Assembly (NCBI GenBank): GCA_025201365.1
Contig: JAIXMF010000250.1
Span: 1-20,718 of the forward strand
DNA length: 20,718 nucleotides
DNA from: Syncephalis plumigaleata
Lineage: Eukaryota; Zoopagomycota; Zoopagomycetes; Zoopagales; Piptocephalidaceae
Direction of reading: 5' to 3'
The notes beneath the pieces were generated by a model that had not been told where the DNA came from, did no database searches, and saw only the letters and a list, made by a program, of their open reading frames with translations. Shown here in pieces: positions 7,314 to 16,536 of the stretch (position 1 is the first letter of the stretch; the number at the start of each line of letters is the position of its first letter). The translations under genes and the position numbers were made by a program.

Positions 7314-9503
7314 CTACAATCTTGCTGGAATGCGATCGTATCCCGCATGATGCCAGCCCGCCTCGAATATACCCTTCAATCCCTTGTACGGTTGACCGTC
7401 AATCGCAAGTGCACCCGCCGCTGGCTCGTAGCCTGGCGTGACATCGGTGCGATTCATCGGTCCTGCCTGCGCCATGGCCGCCAATGCCTCGTATACACGG
7501 CCGTCCCATCGACCTAGTGCGCTGCCTAGACTTCGGTCCGAGACATTGAACGCGTCCACCAGTGCAAGTGCATCTGGCCGTATCTCCTGAAGCAAACGAC
7601 GCACCGCCGCCCTAGCCAATGAGCCATGTGTCGGCTGAAGATAGCCGGCCTCCAGATGGTCACCCAGATGCGCCTGGATTCGACTGAGTGCGAACAGGTC
7701 GCATAGTCGACTCAACACCTGGTGGATCGGTGGTGGAATGACGTCGTATGCCGATTCACCCGACTGTTGACCGCTACTGACGTCATCGCCATCGCCATCA
7801 CGTAGCTCGGGATGGAGTACATTGACGAAGCTGCGCACCACATACAACTCGGCATGTGCACGCACCAGTCGTTCAACGTCGATGTGGCAGTCTGAGAATG
7901 GTGCACCCTGTACGTGGCGTCGGTGTAAACTAGCCAGATGGTAGGCAGCGCATTGTTCAAATGCGTGCAGGTACACCCGTGGATTGCGCAGTTCCTCTAG
8001 AGTGGCGACTGTGCAACGATTATGATCGAGCTGGCCATTGAGTGCAAGCAACATGTATCGTTCATCGATGCTGACGGAACGAGCAGCATTCGGTGTGGAG
8101 TGCAGGTAGGTGTATCGCTTTAGGAGCACGCGTGCTGCTTGCTGTGCCATTACGTGATTTTTGCCATCTCCTGTGTTAAATTGTAAATAGAAGGTTAGTA
8201 GATCTGGCATTCCACTGAGTTTGCTGTATCCATGTCCGCCACATGCACGACGAAGCGTCTCAAGCGAGCCAGATGTCGTGTCCGTTACATAGGTCTTGAG
8301 TGCCGACGCCGATGCATGCGATTCAGCTAGCAATGCTTTGGCAGCTTCTGGCGACAATGTAGATGATGTCAATCGCTTGTACATCCTCTTCATTCGCTTC
8401 CCTGTAAAGTGGAATGCATACGCTTCGCATATTGGCACGATAACACGGAGCTGCTGGCTCTGATGGTCCAGAATGGGCACCTCAACGGCATTCTTACTCG
8501 AATCCGCATGACTGAACTGACGGCGAACCAAGGAGTAGCGTGTTGTAATGGTTGTGCCATAGGCCAGTGCCAACATGGCATCGGCCACAATGTTAACACG
8601 AGCGTATAGCAAGGTTCCGTATACGTGTCGCTGATCATTACCGCCATGTCGTTTCAACACTCCATCTCGCGTCAGTTCAACACGTCGCATGAACATGTTC
8701 TTCCTTGGTATGCGCACTCGCTTCAACGACAAGTAACCATTATCGATGGCGTTGAATCCAATCTTTGGCCCGATATCACCTGTCTCGACACCAGGAAGCA
8801 GTGTGTGGTCGGCAAACGAGCGAAGCTGCACCATGAACGGGAATACACCGGCACGACTGCCATCTGGCAATATGAGCTGCGCCATAACAACAGCAACATT
8901 GGCGGTCTTGCCTAGTGCACCTGGCCACCATTTCACACTGGACAGCGTTGGTGTATTCAACTCGATCTCGTCGGTATCCGGGATGAATGCGGCTGTAGTC
9001 TCAATACCGCGTACATTCGATCCATGTGCCATTTCGGTCTGAGCATAGCAGCCTAGTATTCCCCAGTTCCTTGCTAATGGAAGCCATACCGCCTTCTGCT
9101 CATCTGATGCCTGTTCCATGATAGTCTTTATAAATAAATCGTCATTAAGTAGTGTTGGCATTCCCTCGTATAGCTCTTTATAAGCAATTGCTATATCATG
9201 AACCGATAGTTTGTGTTTTCTTTGTAACTCCTTGAACCGTTCCATTATTTGCAACCCTCGTACATATAGTTGTTCATGGTTCAAATGGTATTGGGAAGCT
9301 TTATCGAATAGAATTTCTCGCTCTACCAATCGACGAATCGACTCGATATGCTCGGTCTTCTCTTGTCCTCCATTGATGATATGAGTCAATTGACGAGATG
9401 TAAATGATGCCAATGATCGTTCGCGCGCCAAATCCGGGTGTTCCTCCCATTTACGCGTTAATGGTGGCAGATAACTTGTAGCATTTGCTGATATGACATC
9501 CAT
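7314..9503 (-). CDS. Acyl-CoA oxidase paralogue (copy 2, catalytic Glu replaced by Asp)
   Basis: 729 residues from ATG 9503, the start that best matches copy 1. An in-frame ATG at 9548 gives 744 residues with a poly-Asn stretch, and the frame stays open to an ATG at 9677. Family blocks: CYAQTEMAHGSN, GDIGPK, DNGYLSL, HVYGTLLY, RYSLVRRQ, RRACGGHGYS; C-terminus ARL (PTS1-type). These blocks keep residues lost in copy 1 (GPK, DNG, YGT). At the catalytic position, however, the motif reads NTGDGKN: codon GAT (8168-8166, residue 446) gives Asp where the catalytic Glu should be, and the next conserved acidic residue is Lys. Glu-to-Asp at this base severely lowers activity in acyl-CoA dehydrogenase relatives, so the protein may be weak, altered or regulatory (inference). 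The last 800 bp are almost identical to copy 1; the only amino-acid change there is Arg to His near the C-terminus. Confidence 0.92.
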   Translation of the reverse strand: MDVISANATSYLPPLTRKWEEHPDLARERSLASFTSRQLTHIINGGQEKTEHIESIRRLVEREILFDKASQYHLNHEQLYVRGLQIMERFKELQRKHKLSVHDIAIAYKELYEGMPTLLNDDLFIKTIMEQASDEQKAVWLPLARNWGILGCYAQTEMAHGSNVRGIETTAAFIPDTDEIELNTPTLSSVKWWPGALGKTANVAVVMAQLILPDGSRAGVFPFMVQLRSFADHTLLPGVETGDIGPKIGFNAIDNGYLSLKRVRIPRKNMFMRRVELTRDGVLKRHGGNDQRHVYGTLLYARVNIVADAMLALAYGTTITTRYSLVRRQFSHADSSKNAVEVPILDHQSQQLRVIVPICEAYAFHFTGKRMKRMYKRLTSSTLSPEAAKALLAESHASASALKTYVTDTTSGSLETLRRACGGHGYSKLSGMPDLLTFYLQFNTGDGKNHVMAQQAARVLLKRYTYLHSTPNAARSVSIDERYMLLALNGQLDHNRCTVATLEELRNPRVYLHAFEQCAAYHLASLHRRHVQGAPFSDCHIDVERLVRAHAELYVVRSFVNVLHPELRDGDGDDVSSGQQSGESAYDVIPPPIHQVLSRLCDLFALSRIQAHLGDHLEAGYLQPTHGSLARAAVRRLLQEIRPDALALVDAFNVSDRSLGSALGRWDGRVYEALAAMAQAGPMNRTDVTPGYEPAAGALAIDGQPYKGLKGIFEAGWHHAGYDRIPARL
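7471..8117 (-). repeat. Inverted repeat arm 2: 647 bp identical to copy 1
   Basis: Mirror of 5444-6090. It begins 48 bp past the Asp codon that replaces the catalytic Glu, so the active-site difference lies just outside the homogenised tract. Confidence 0.95.
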
Positions 9504-9660
9504 TATCGTGGAAGTGCTTTTATTATTATTATTATTAAATGGTGGCATGGCTGTAGTAAACGAGCTAACTTTATCAGAAAGATACAATATACTTAACAAT
9601 ATCAAGTAGGATTGCAAGTGAAAACGGTACAACGTCACCATACGCACAAGAAATGCAGAG

Positions 9661-9666
9661 TATATA
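9661..9666 (-). promoter_or_regulatory. TATA/CCAAT element of oxidase copy 2
   Basis: On the minus strand CCAATATATAC is seen here, 113 bp upstream of ATG 9548 and 158 bp upstream of ATG 9503. Transcription starting about 30 bp downstream would exclude the ATGs at 9677 and 9641 and favour the shorter protein. Confidence 0.35.
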
Positions 9667-9677
9667 TTGGTATGCAT

Positions 9678-10411
9678 CTAGAGAGAAACAAGGCCTTTGA
9701 GGAATTACTATTATAGTTTTAGAATACGTTGAATTCCGTATCATTATATTATCTTGAAAGATAGAAAGATGGTATTCTAGTCAATGAAGCAGGATATATA
9801 TTGGATGATTTACACCATGATATGAACGAGGTTCTTGCACTTCATTCATTACTATTATTTATGTAATAAATTACATTAACTTGCTCTACAACTTTGTAGT
9901 AATAGCTTTATTTTTCTTAACCTACAACCACTACTAATTAGTAGCAATAGTTCAGTATAATTTAAAAAGTCATATAGCACGAATTAACATGTGAATAATA
10001 TTGCTTGTGATTTTAATTATAGAATGTTGGCTTCTTTTTATGAATAAACACAGTTGAACATACGTTACATTCTCTTGATATGTGATCAATTCAATCACAC
10101 TTCATTCGCTTAACGTGGGAAGCATGCCGCACAATAATAAAGCTTAATAGAGAGAAAAGGGGATGGAATGAGCGAAAGATGGTCATTACCCCATTTCGTC
10201 GTTGTTCTCGCCTTGGAATGAGGCACGCTGACGTGGGTTCACGTGCTCCTGTAGTCTGCTTTAATTTTTATCATAATGGAGTGCGCAACAGCCAACAGTT
10301 GCTTTTCGTTTAACCACCGCATTCTTTTCTTTTTCTTTGATTAGCATTTGTCATTTTTACTACTAAAACACAGTTGTATTTGCGTGTGTGTATGTGTGTT
10401 ATATGATACAG
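9678..10411. promoter_or_regulatory. Divergent promoter region between oxidase copy 2 and a membrane-protein gene
   Basis: AT-rich up to about 10100, then more mixed. It contains TGACGTGGG (10229-10237) and an E-box CACGTG (10240-10245), with a further ACGTGGG near 10113. These are plausible bZIP/bHLH sites for the gene on the right, whose leader appears to start just before a GTAAGA splice donor at 10412. No ORF is supported here. Confidence 0.4.
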
Positions 10412-10586
10412 GTAAGATAAGTATGAAGGTGTTGACTTTTATTCGAAAGAGATAACAAGAGTGCTGTTCTTACAACAGCTGCATGTGCAATATATATAAA
10501 TATTATAAATATTATAAATATTAAAAACTGTTAATAATGTCAAATATACTTACTGGACATGTATTATTATTGCTATACTATTATAG
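10412..10586 (+). other. Probable 5'-UTR intron of the first hairpin membrane protein gene
   Basis: ACAG|GTAAGATAAG at 10412 and TACTATTATAG| ending at 10586 give a 175-nt intron, after which the exon begins G-ATG-ATG. The second membrane gene also has a pyrimidine-rich acceptor just before its ATG. If the intron is not removed, translation could start 17 codons earlier at 10537. Confidence 0.4.
10498..10523 (+). repeat. Tandem 9-bp repeat AAATATTAT x 2.9
   Basis: Three near-perfect 9-bp units, wholly A/T, inside the predicted 5'-UTR intron. Confidence 0.85.
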
Positions 10587-10587
10587 G

Positions 10588-11478
10588 ATGATGAACTATA
10601 GTCAAGCATCGCCTCGTGGCGAACAAGCGAGCATGTCCAATCTTAGGACGAATACGCAGCCATATTTTAGCAGCACTTCCTATCAGAATTCAACCAGTAA
10701 TCACACCACTGCCAACAATCCACCAGGCATGTTTGCATTTATACGTCGAATGACGCAATTGGTGCTTTATCACTTTGTACCGACATTTATAGCGGCAGTT
10801 CGTGTACGCCTCGTAAATATGATCAATCAAACGGTACGACTCATCGGGCGTGGTGTACACTTTTTCGTTGCGGCATCACTGGCCGGCTGGCTTTTACTAA
10901 GTGCATGGTGGATAGCGGCAGCAGTCGGTACAGGAGCATGGGCGGCTGCACTGGTTGCAGCAGCAATCGCTTGGAGTTATCGACTATGGTGTTCTTTGTG
11001 GCCATGGTCTAGTAAAGACACGACTAACAACAACAATAATAACAATAATTCTACTATGTCGCGATCATTCTTTTGGTGGCTTGGCTATGCACTATGGCCA
11101 TTTGCATGGTTGCAAGCTTGGCGCCAACAACGACTGAGACAGCGTCCTTATCGAAACACTCAATCGAGGCAAACATCGTCGTCGCATCATCATCGTCGCC
11201 ATCATCAGCATCAGACCACAAAAGTTTCATCAAGTAAGCGACGTCCATTAACTAGTAACAGTGTCACATCATCGCCATCGCCATCATCTCAATCCTCGTC
11301 AGATTCTTCATCATCTGGCGTGCCAACTCCTAATGGTATGACTTTATCACCGATGCTACCACGTAGACATCGTAGATATACCTCGAATTGCACGTATTCC
11401 AGCGAGGAAGCACATGTTCATGGTCATTGTGACGACATTACGCAGCATGGTGTACATCATGTTCATTTATCAGCTTAG
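10588..11478 (+). CDS. Putative membrane-hairpin protein with Ser- and His-rich tail
   Basis: 296 residues from ATG 10588 (313 if ATG 10537 is used). I do not recognise a named family. Layout: polar Ser/Asn/Thr-rich N-terminus (1-47); amphipathic or hydrophobic helix about 54-72; a long hydrophobic block about 91-130 rich in Ala/Trp/Leu that can form two close membrane spans; poly-Asn (147-154); another aromatic hydrophobic stretch about 161-177 (FFWWLGYALWPFAWL); a basic Arg/Gln segment; then a disordered Ser/His/Arg tail ending in a His cluster (276-293, HVHGHC and HHVH). No signal peptide. The region 56-130 resembles residues 139-184 of the protein at 16935 (LYHFVPTFIAAV against LLHLPLAIFAAV; a GT-x-x-x-A-A pattern), suggesting paralogy. 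A role in shaping or tethering a membrane is only a guess. Confidence 0.7.
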   Translation: MMNYSQASPRGEQASMSNLRTNTQPYFSSTSYQNSTSNHTTANNPPGMFAFIRRMTQLVLYHFVPTFIAAVRVRLVNMINQTVRLIGRGVHFFVAASLAGWLLLSAWWIAAAVGTGAWAAALVAAAIAWSYRLWCSLWPWSSKDTTNNNNNNNNSTMSRSFFWWLGYALWPFAWLQAWRQQRLRQRPYRNTQSRQTSSSHHHRRHHQHQTTKVSSSKRRPLTSNSVTSSPSPSSQSSSDSSSSGVPTPNGMTLSPMLPRRHRRYTSNCTYSSEEAHVHGHCDDITQHGVHHVHLSA

Positions 11479-12464
11479 CATCATTTATTATCAATATTGT
11501 TATCATTATTACTACTACTTTTATTTCTATTATGTTACTTTAACAAACACAACTGTAAACACACCAACTTATGGTGATGTCTATAAATTATTGCTTATCT
11601 CAATGATCTCTATTGACTAGTACCAATTGTTGTGTCGATATCTATATATGTCTTGTTAAACATGTGATTCTGATAGATACGCGTTTATTTAGAATGATAA
11701 GCACTACTGCTGGAGTACAGTTGCTATCGGGTACCATTTTAATTCACATGTCAGAAAGGATAGTAGTGGTGGTGAGATTATTCATGATAGGTGGATACAC
11801 AGACCGCCTTTGGAAGAAGAGCTACTACGTCGGGAGTGGCCGCGATACGTCTCATGATCGTTTACAAGATGCCACCTGCATTAGGAAGGCTGGCACGGCA
11901 GAACCGACGTCATTGTCGACACTCTAGAACGAACGTTCATGTTGACCAGGCCTTGACTATACTACCCCGCTCTTCTCCTTTTCCTTTTCTAAGTTGATAT
12001 GACTGGTTCATTATTCGGATTGTACCTCATCTGTAATGAGCGAACTAATCACGTCTCATTCCTCACTTAACGATGATAGTGATGATGCTATTCTATTATT
12101 AAATAACATAGCACAATTAATTGTAATAATAGTAGCAACATAATAACTAGTAGATGATATGTATATACATTAGTAAGCTAGGTAGATAAATATACATTTA
12201 CTATTGACTACAACGAATTAAAGACAATCAGCGTCGATGGTAGAACACGTTCACATGATCCTATTCTCTTAGTCGCCTATTTCTCTGTGGCACCTTTACG
12301 CTTGAGCCTATTGGTGCAATAACGTCTAGCATTAATAGAGCACATGTTGATAACATATTATTGCTTCTTGAAAAGAATAAACATATGTCACATGCATCGA
12401 GAAGGGTTCGCCATGCGTGGTGAGGCTGTAATGGCTTACCACGTAAATATTAGCTATAATCATT
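11479..12464. other. Noncoding region with a short coding-like block
   Basis: The 3' region of the membrane gene, AT-rich. Between 11693 and 11857 a frame without its own ATG is open (54 codons, TGA at 11855) and its end reads convincingly like protein (PPLEEELLRREWPRYVS). The other two + frames are also open across much of 11791-11857, and GC content is higher than around it. It may be an exon or gene remnant. I found no splice pair joining it to the upstream gene with good signals. Confidence 0.3.
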
Positions 12465-12519
12465 GATGCTAATGATGATGCTAATGGTGATGCTAATGGT
12501 GATGATGCTGATGATAATG
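12465..12519 (+). repeat. Imperfect GATGCTAATGGT tandem repeat
   Basis: Trinucleotide-based repeat with a 12-bp higher unit (GATGCTAATGGT), about 4.5 units with drift. It is read as Asp/Ala/Asn/Gly codons in one frame, but no ATG-started gene covers it. Confidence 0.8.
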
Positions 12520-12889
12520 CAGTAATAACCATCAAGATTATGCTAGGTAAGCAAGCTTTTTAAGCTTGTTATACAACATGAATACATGCTACTTATCCGA
12601 CATTACGGTTCATGTATCGGATAAGGACTGCCCGTTGGTGTGTGCGTCACCAATAGCTGAAGCTACTGAGGAGTATAGAATCATACATACATGGCTGCAC
12701 TGCAGGTGTGACGGCTGCTTCCTGTTACGCATCCACAAAATAGCACATTCGTCATAATCACAAATCGTACAGTCTTTGCAGATTCAAGCTTTCCATGATC
12801 CACACGGGTGGTGACTTGCTCCACAAATCAGTGAAAATTAACGCTGCTCGTTCATTTATAATGCCATTCCGCTCCTTTGTCGGTCGTCT
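12520..12889. other. Intergenic, two inverted repeats
   Basis: CAAGCTT-TTT-AAGCTTG (12552-12568) and CTTATCCGA ... TCGGATAAG (12592-12600 and 12617-12625, 16-nt loop) are perfect palindromes close together. A 59-codon Cys-containing frame (ATG about 12578) overlaps them without other support. Confidence 0.4.
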
Positions 12890-14092
12890 AGCTAGTTCAA
12901 CGTATTCCCCCGCTGTCGTTTCGTTCAATTCGTACTGTTGCTTCTGTCGATATTGCTATTGCTACCATCATAGCAACTATACCGCTGAGGTCAGAGTTTG
13001 CTTTCTCATCGTTGTCGTCATCATTGTTGCAGCTGTTGTTGCCCGCTTTCCTACGCTTTACCCAACGCTACACTGTCTATTTCGTCATTATTGCCGAATA
13101 CCTTGTAGTTGTATACTATTACAAACGGTTCCATTCTTCTTTTTCCCTTTCTCTTTTCTTGAAAACATCCTCTTCTAGCCTTCCTGTAGATTTATAACTC
13201 GTCTCGTACATACATATATACAACCTTGCCATTTCCCTTTCTTACTCTTGTATGTCATCCACCACACACGCGCACTCCTTCTTCATCAATCATACTTGTA
13301 GTTTGTTCGCATTTTGATAAATCATAAAAACAACACACATACTGGTAAGTAGATGATTCTTCTTCTTCTTAACTATACAATAGTTGGAATAATGCCATTC
13401 CTTTCCCTTTCCTCTCCATTGATCCTTTATAGACCCTCGTATTCATCATGGTTGTATTATTGTATTTTATTGTATTATTTTGTCTATTATTATGCATGAT
13501 CATTTGTATTTGCCAAAGAGTACACAACAAAGTGTATAGCTGCTAGTGGTGATGCCACACTGCTGCCACATGCCTCATAAAGAGGTTATGCAATCTAGAC
13601 CATTGATTGCAAATGACGTACATTACTCGCTTTCGCTCTCCCCCGATTCTTTTCCTACCATTTATTTGCCATTTATTCTTATTGCATTACTGCCATCATT
13701 ACCATCAGCAGCAACAACAATAGTAATAATAGTAGTGTATTCCTACACTGATTGCATACAATTTGTGTGGATCATCACACTAAACACTATACAGTTCCAT
13801 CATCGTGCTATTCTTTGTTTCAAATGAGGTCACGTTGTACGTCTCCGCGTGGACGCGTGGGAATTCCATTAGTAGTAGTTAGCAGCAGCAGCTAGTGGCA
13901 ACTCGTGGCGAATTGTTTACTATTCGATCCTGTCGAGCATCATGCCTTCATTCCATCATCACGCCATATTTTCCACGCTTAGTACGCGAGCGTAGTATGC
14001 TCTTTCGTTTCCTAACCGGCTGTGACATCTTGCCTGATGTTATGCTTCTTGCCCCAACCGCGTCAAGTTCACCTGTCCATCGCTTCTATTCG

Positions 14093-14115
14093 AGAAAGAA
14101 AGAGAGAGAGAGAGA
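14093..14115 (+). repeat. (GA)n / GAAA simple repeat
   Basis: GAGAAAGAAAGAGAGAGAGAGAG; the only clear purine run in an otherwise pyrimidine-rich strand nearby. Confidence 0.9.
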
Positions 14116-15383
14116 TCCTTCACCCTCTCCGTGTCATTGTCTCGACTCTGCCGCACAGGCATAAACAGCTATATATTCATTGGCATCGTTCGCCCCTTTG
14201 CTTCTAATCCTCCTCTTCTTTATCCTTTCTTTTGCCTACATTCTGGCCGGCCTTTCTGTGCCTTTATATTATTCTATTGTTTCTTCTTTCACTCTCTCTC
14301 TATATATTTCTTTTTTCTTTTGGCAAACAGCAAACAATCATTGTTTCTTTTTGCGTATTATCCCATACAGTTCTAGTCAGTATACTACGCGGTTTAATCT
14401 GTTAGTTAGTGCATCGATCACTGTGTAGAGTTCGTAGAACACCGTTGCCATTACTATTATACCTAGTATTTGCCAAGTGGTGCCATCTATCGATATCCAT
14501 TTCTTTTCTTTTTGCCTTACCACCACCATCGTGCGCGTATCCAGTGTATGTGTGTGTACGCTTATACACGCGTAAACAAACAAAAAGCGATCTCTCATCG
14601 GAAACTTTTTCATCACTATTTTATTGGTGGTCTAGTTTTTGCAAGTCACAGTTGTTCGTGCTCTAACCAACATTGAATCGTATTGTTACCGACTTTTACT
14701 TTACGTATTCCTTTAAAACTTTTGAAATTAATCCACATATACATTCGTACATTTTTCCATTATACTATATTCCTACATTCTCGACGAATACTCCCCTTGA
14801 ATTTGCTTTATTTTCTTTTCTTTCTACTCTACTGTTTATTTCCATACTCTCCCTTACAAATATATATATATATTGGCACTAAATTAGGCTGGCCATCCCA
14901 TCTTAATTTCTACCATTTCCTTTTTATTACTTACTACCTTGTACGTACGTGTACAATTTGAACACTTTGCAGCAATCCGTTCGTCTCTCCACATCTGTGT
15001 GCGTGGTAAGTAGTAGCAGTAGTAGTAGCATTGATATGTGTGTGTTGATTTGTGGAAACGCCCGACTTGGTGGGTGCTTTGTTTGAATATCTATTTCAAT
15101 AACAACCAACCAACCAATATTGGCGAGGTGCATGTTTCCGCGTGATGACCGCTCATTGACTGAGCCATGTGAGCACGCGCGCATTTGGCGGGTTTTTTCT
15201 TGTTCAATAAGCATGAATTTTATGCGTAGTAGACACACACAGTGATACAACAATAACAACTACTTGTTGTGATATTGCTTATTGGCAACAAACTATCCGT
15301 ATGGCAATTGGCTATTTATTACTACATATCGTAATGTTGACGTGTATTGTCACATTTGAGAACGGAAGAATTGAACAGACATG

Positions 15384-15405
15384 CACACACACACACACAC
15401 ACACA
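15384..15405 (+). repeat. (CA)n microsatellite
   Basis: About 11 CA units. It is complementary to the (TG)n tract at 15521-15556, so the two could pair. Confidence 0.95.
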
Positions 15406-15520
15406 TGCTGTGACGATGATGCTCCTAAAATAAATGACATGATGCTATTCTCTCGTTTCAGATTACGCAGATAAACTGCTTTTCCGGTTCTCTTCCCATC
15501 ATCGACTATTGCATAACACG

Positions 15521-15556
15521 TATGTATGTATGTGTGTATGTGTGTGTGTGTGTGTG
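15521..15556 (+). repeat. (TATG)n/(TG)n microsatellite
   Basis: TATG units running into at least eight TG units, 115 bp downstream of the (CA)n tract. Confidence 0.95.
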
Positions 15557-16010
15557 CCCGCGACCTTGAACATGCCATAGCAATAGAAACAGCAATAATG
15601 TTTGGCAGGCTGTTCAAATATTTCTTTCTTTCTCTACGCGTATCACGCTGAATTGACGAGGAAATCCCCTTTTTAAACGGGTAAATCCTTCCTTCAATCC
15701 TTCCTTTCTTCCTTCTGTTTAACCTGTCCCTTACTGCTAACTAGTGTAGCGATTATTCTTTTACTATTTACCTCCTACCAATTAATCTTGGCATCCACTC
15801 CTTAAGTGCAATTGATTGATTCATTATAGCGTGTTTATTCGTTTGCGTTTTCACTCTTTCTCGTTCTTACTTTCAAGCTATTAACTTGCATTTATCGCCA
15901 TTATCATTGATTGCTATTACGTGGTCATTATATAACTGCTTTGTTGGGTGAGTAGTAAGTAGCGTGTTGTTGTACCAAGTAGTATCGATTCAAATCGACA
16001 GTTGACCGTT

Positions 16011-16026
16011 TGTGTGTGTGTGTGTG
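16011..16026 (+). repeat. (TG)n microsatellite
   Basis: Eight TG units followed by CT-rich DNA. Confidence 0.95.
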
Positions 16027-16477
16027 CCTCTCTCTCTTCCCCTCGCTACTGTTATTTCCATTCCTGTCTGCTTTGTGGTGGCACAAACTGGCCGCGGCCC
16101 TCACTCGGTACGATAACACACACATTCAAGTATCCGTACGCCATTACGAGCATACCACAACAATGACACCACTGTTGTATTTGTGATTTTTCATCATATC
16201 TCTCTCTCTCTTTCTGTGTGTTGTGTTGTGTGTTTACGGGCAAGACAAAATATTTTTATGACAGTATCCTCTTTTCTATCAAGAGTACTTGTGGCCTCTC
16301 TTTCCTTTACTTTTGCGCTTTACGTTTATCCTCCTTTTTTTTGTTGTTCGAGTTGGTCCGTCGGCTCGTCACTTCCCCCTTGTCCCGCAAGCTCTGTCTA
16401 AATTCCTAACACTCCGCGCTCCTCTGGTTATTAGGAATTCCGAAAGCGACTGTTTTTTGTAATTGCGACCTTGCAGT

Positions 16478-16497
16478 TTATTATTATTATTATTATT
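16478..16497 (+). repeat. (TTA)n microsatellite
   Basis: About seven TTA/ATT units, noncoding. Confidence 0.95.
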
Positions 16498-16514
16498 AGC
16501 ATACATACAGTGAA

Positions 16515-16536
16515 GAAAGAAAGAAAGAAAGAAAGA
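16515..16536 (+). repeat. (GAAA)n microsatellite
   Basis: Five to six GAAA units; a purine tract just after the (TTA)n repeat. Confidence 0.95.

Noticed and set aside
12465-12556. Frame through the GATGCTAATGGT repeat ending NAVITIKIML before GTAAGC, resembling the start of a small GTPase
   Set aside because: No ATG in the frame and no P-loop or other GTPase motif downstream within the window.
12578-12757. 59-codon + frame with six Cys (CRCDGC)
   Set aside because: Overlaps two palindromes, has no signal peptide or recognisable domain, and no neighbouring exon fits.
12795-13178. 127-codon + frame rich in Cys, Phe and Val
   Set aside because: Phe/Cys/Ser content follows from C/T-rich DNA; no domain.
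14927-15259. 110-codon minus-strand frame
   Set aside because: Composition is low-complexity Leu/Thr from simple repeats; no homology or gene structure.
15312-15617. 101-codon minus-strand frame with His-Thr repeats
   Set aside because: Produced by the (CA)n and (TG)n microsatellites.
15960-16010. B-box-like GATTCAAATCG suggesting a tRNA
   Set aside because: No matching A box and no cloverleaf arms can be formed around it.
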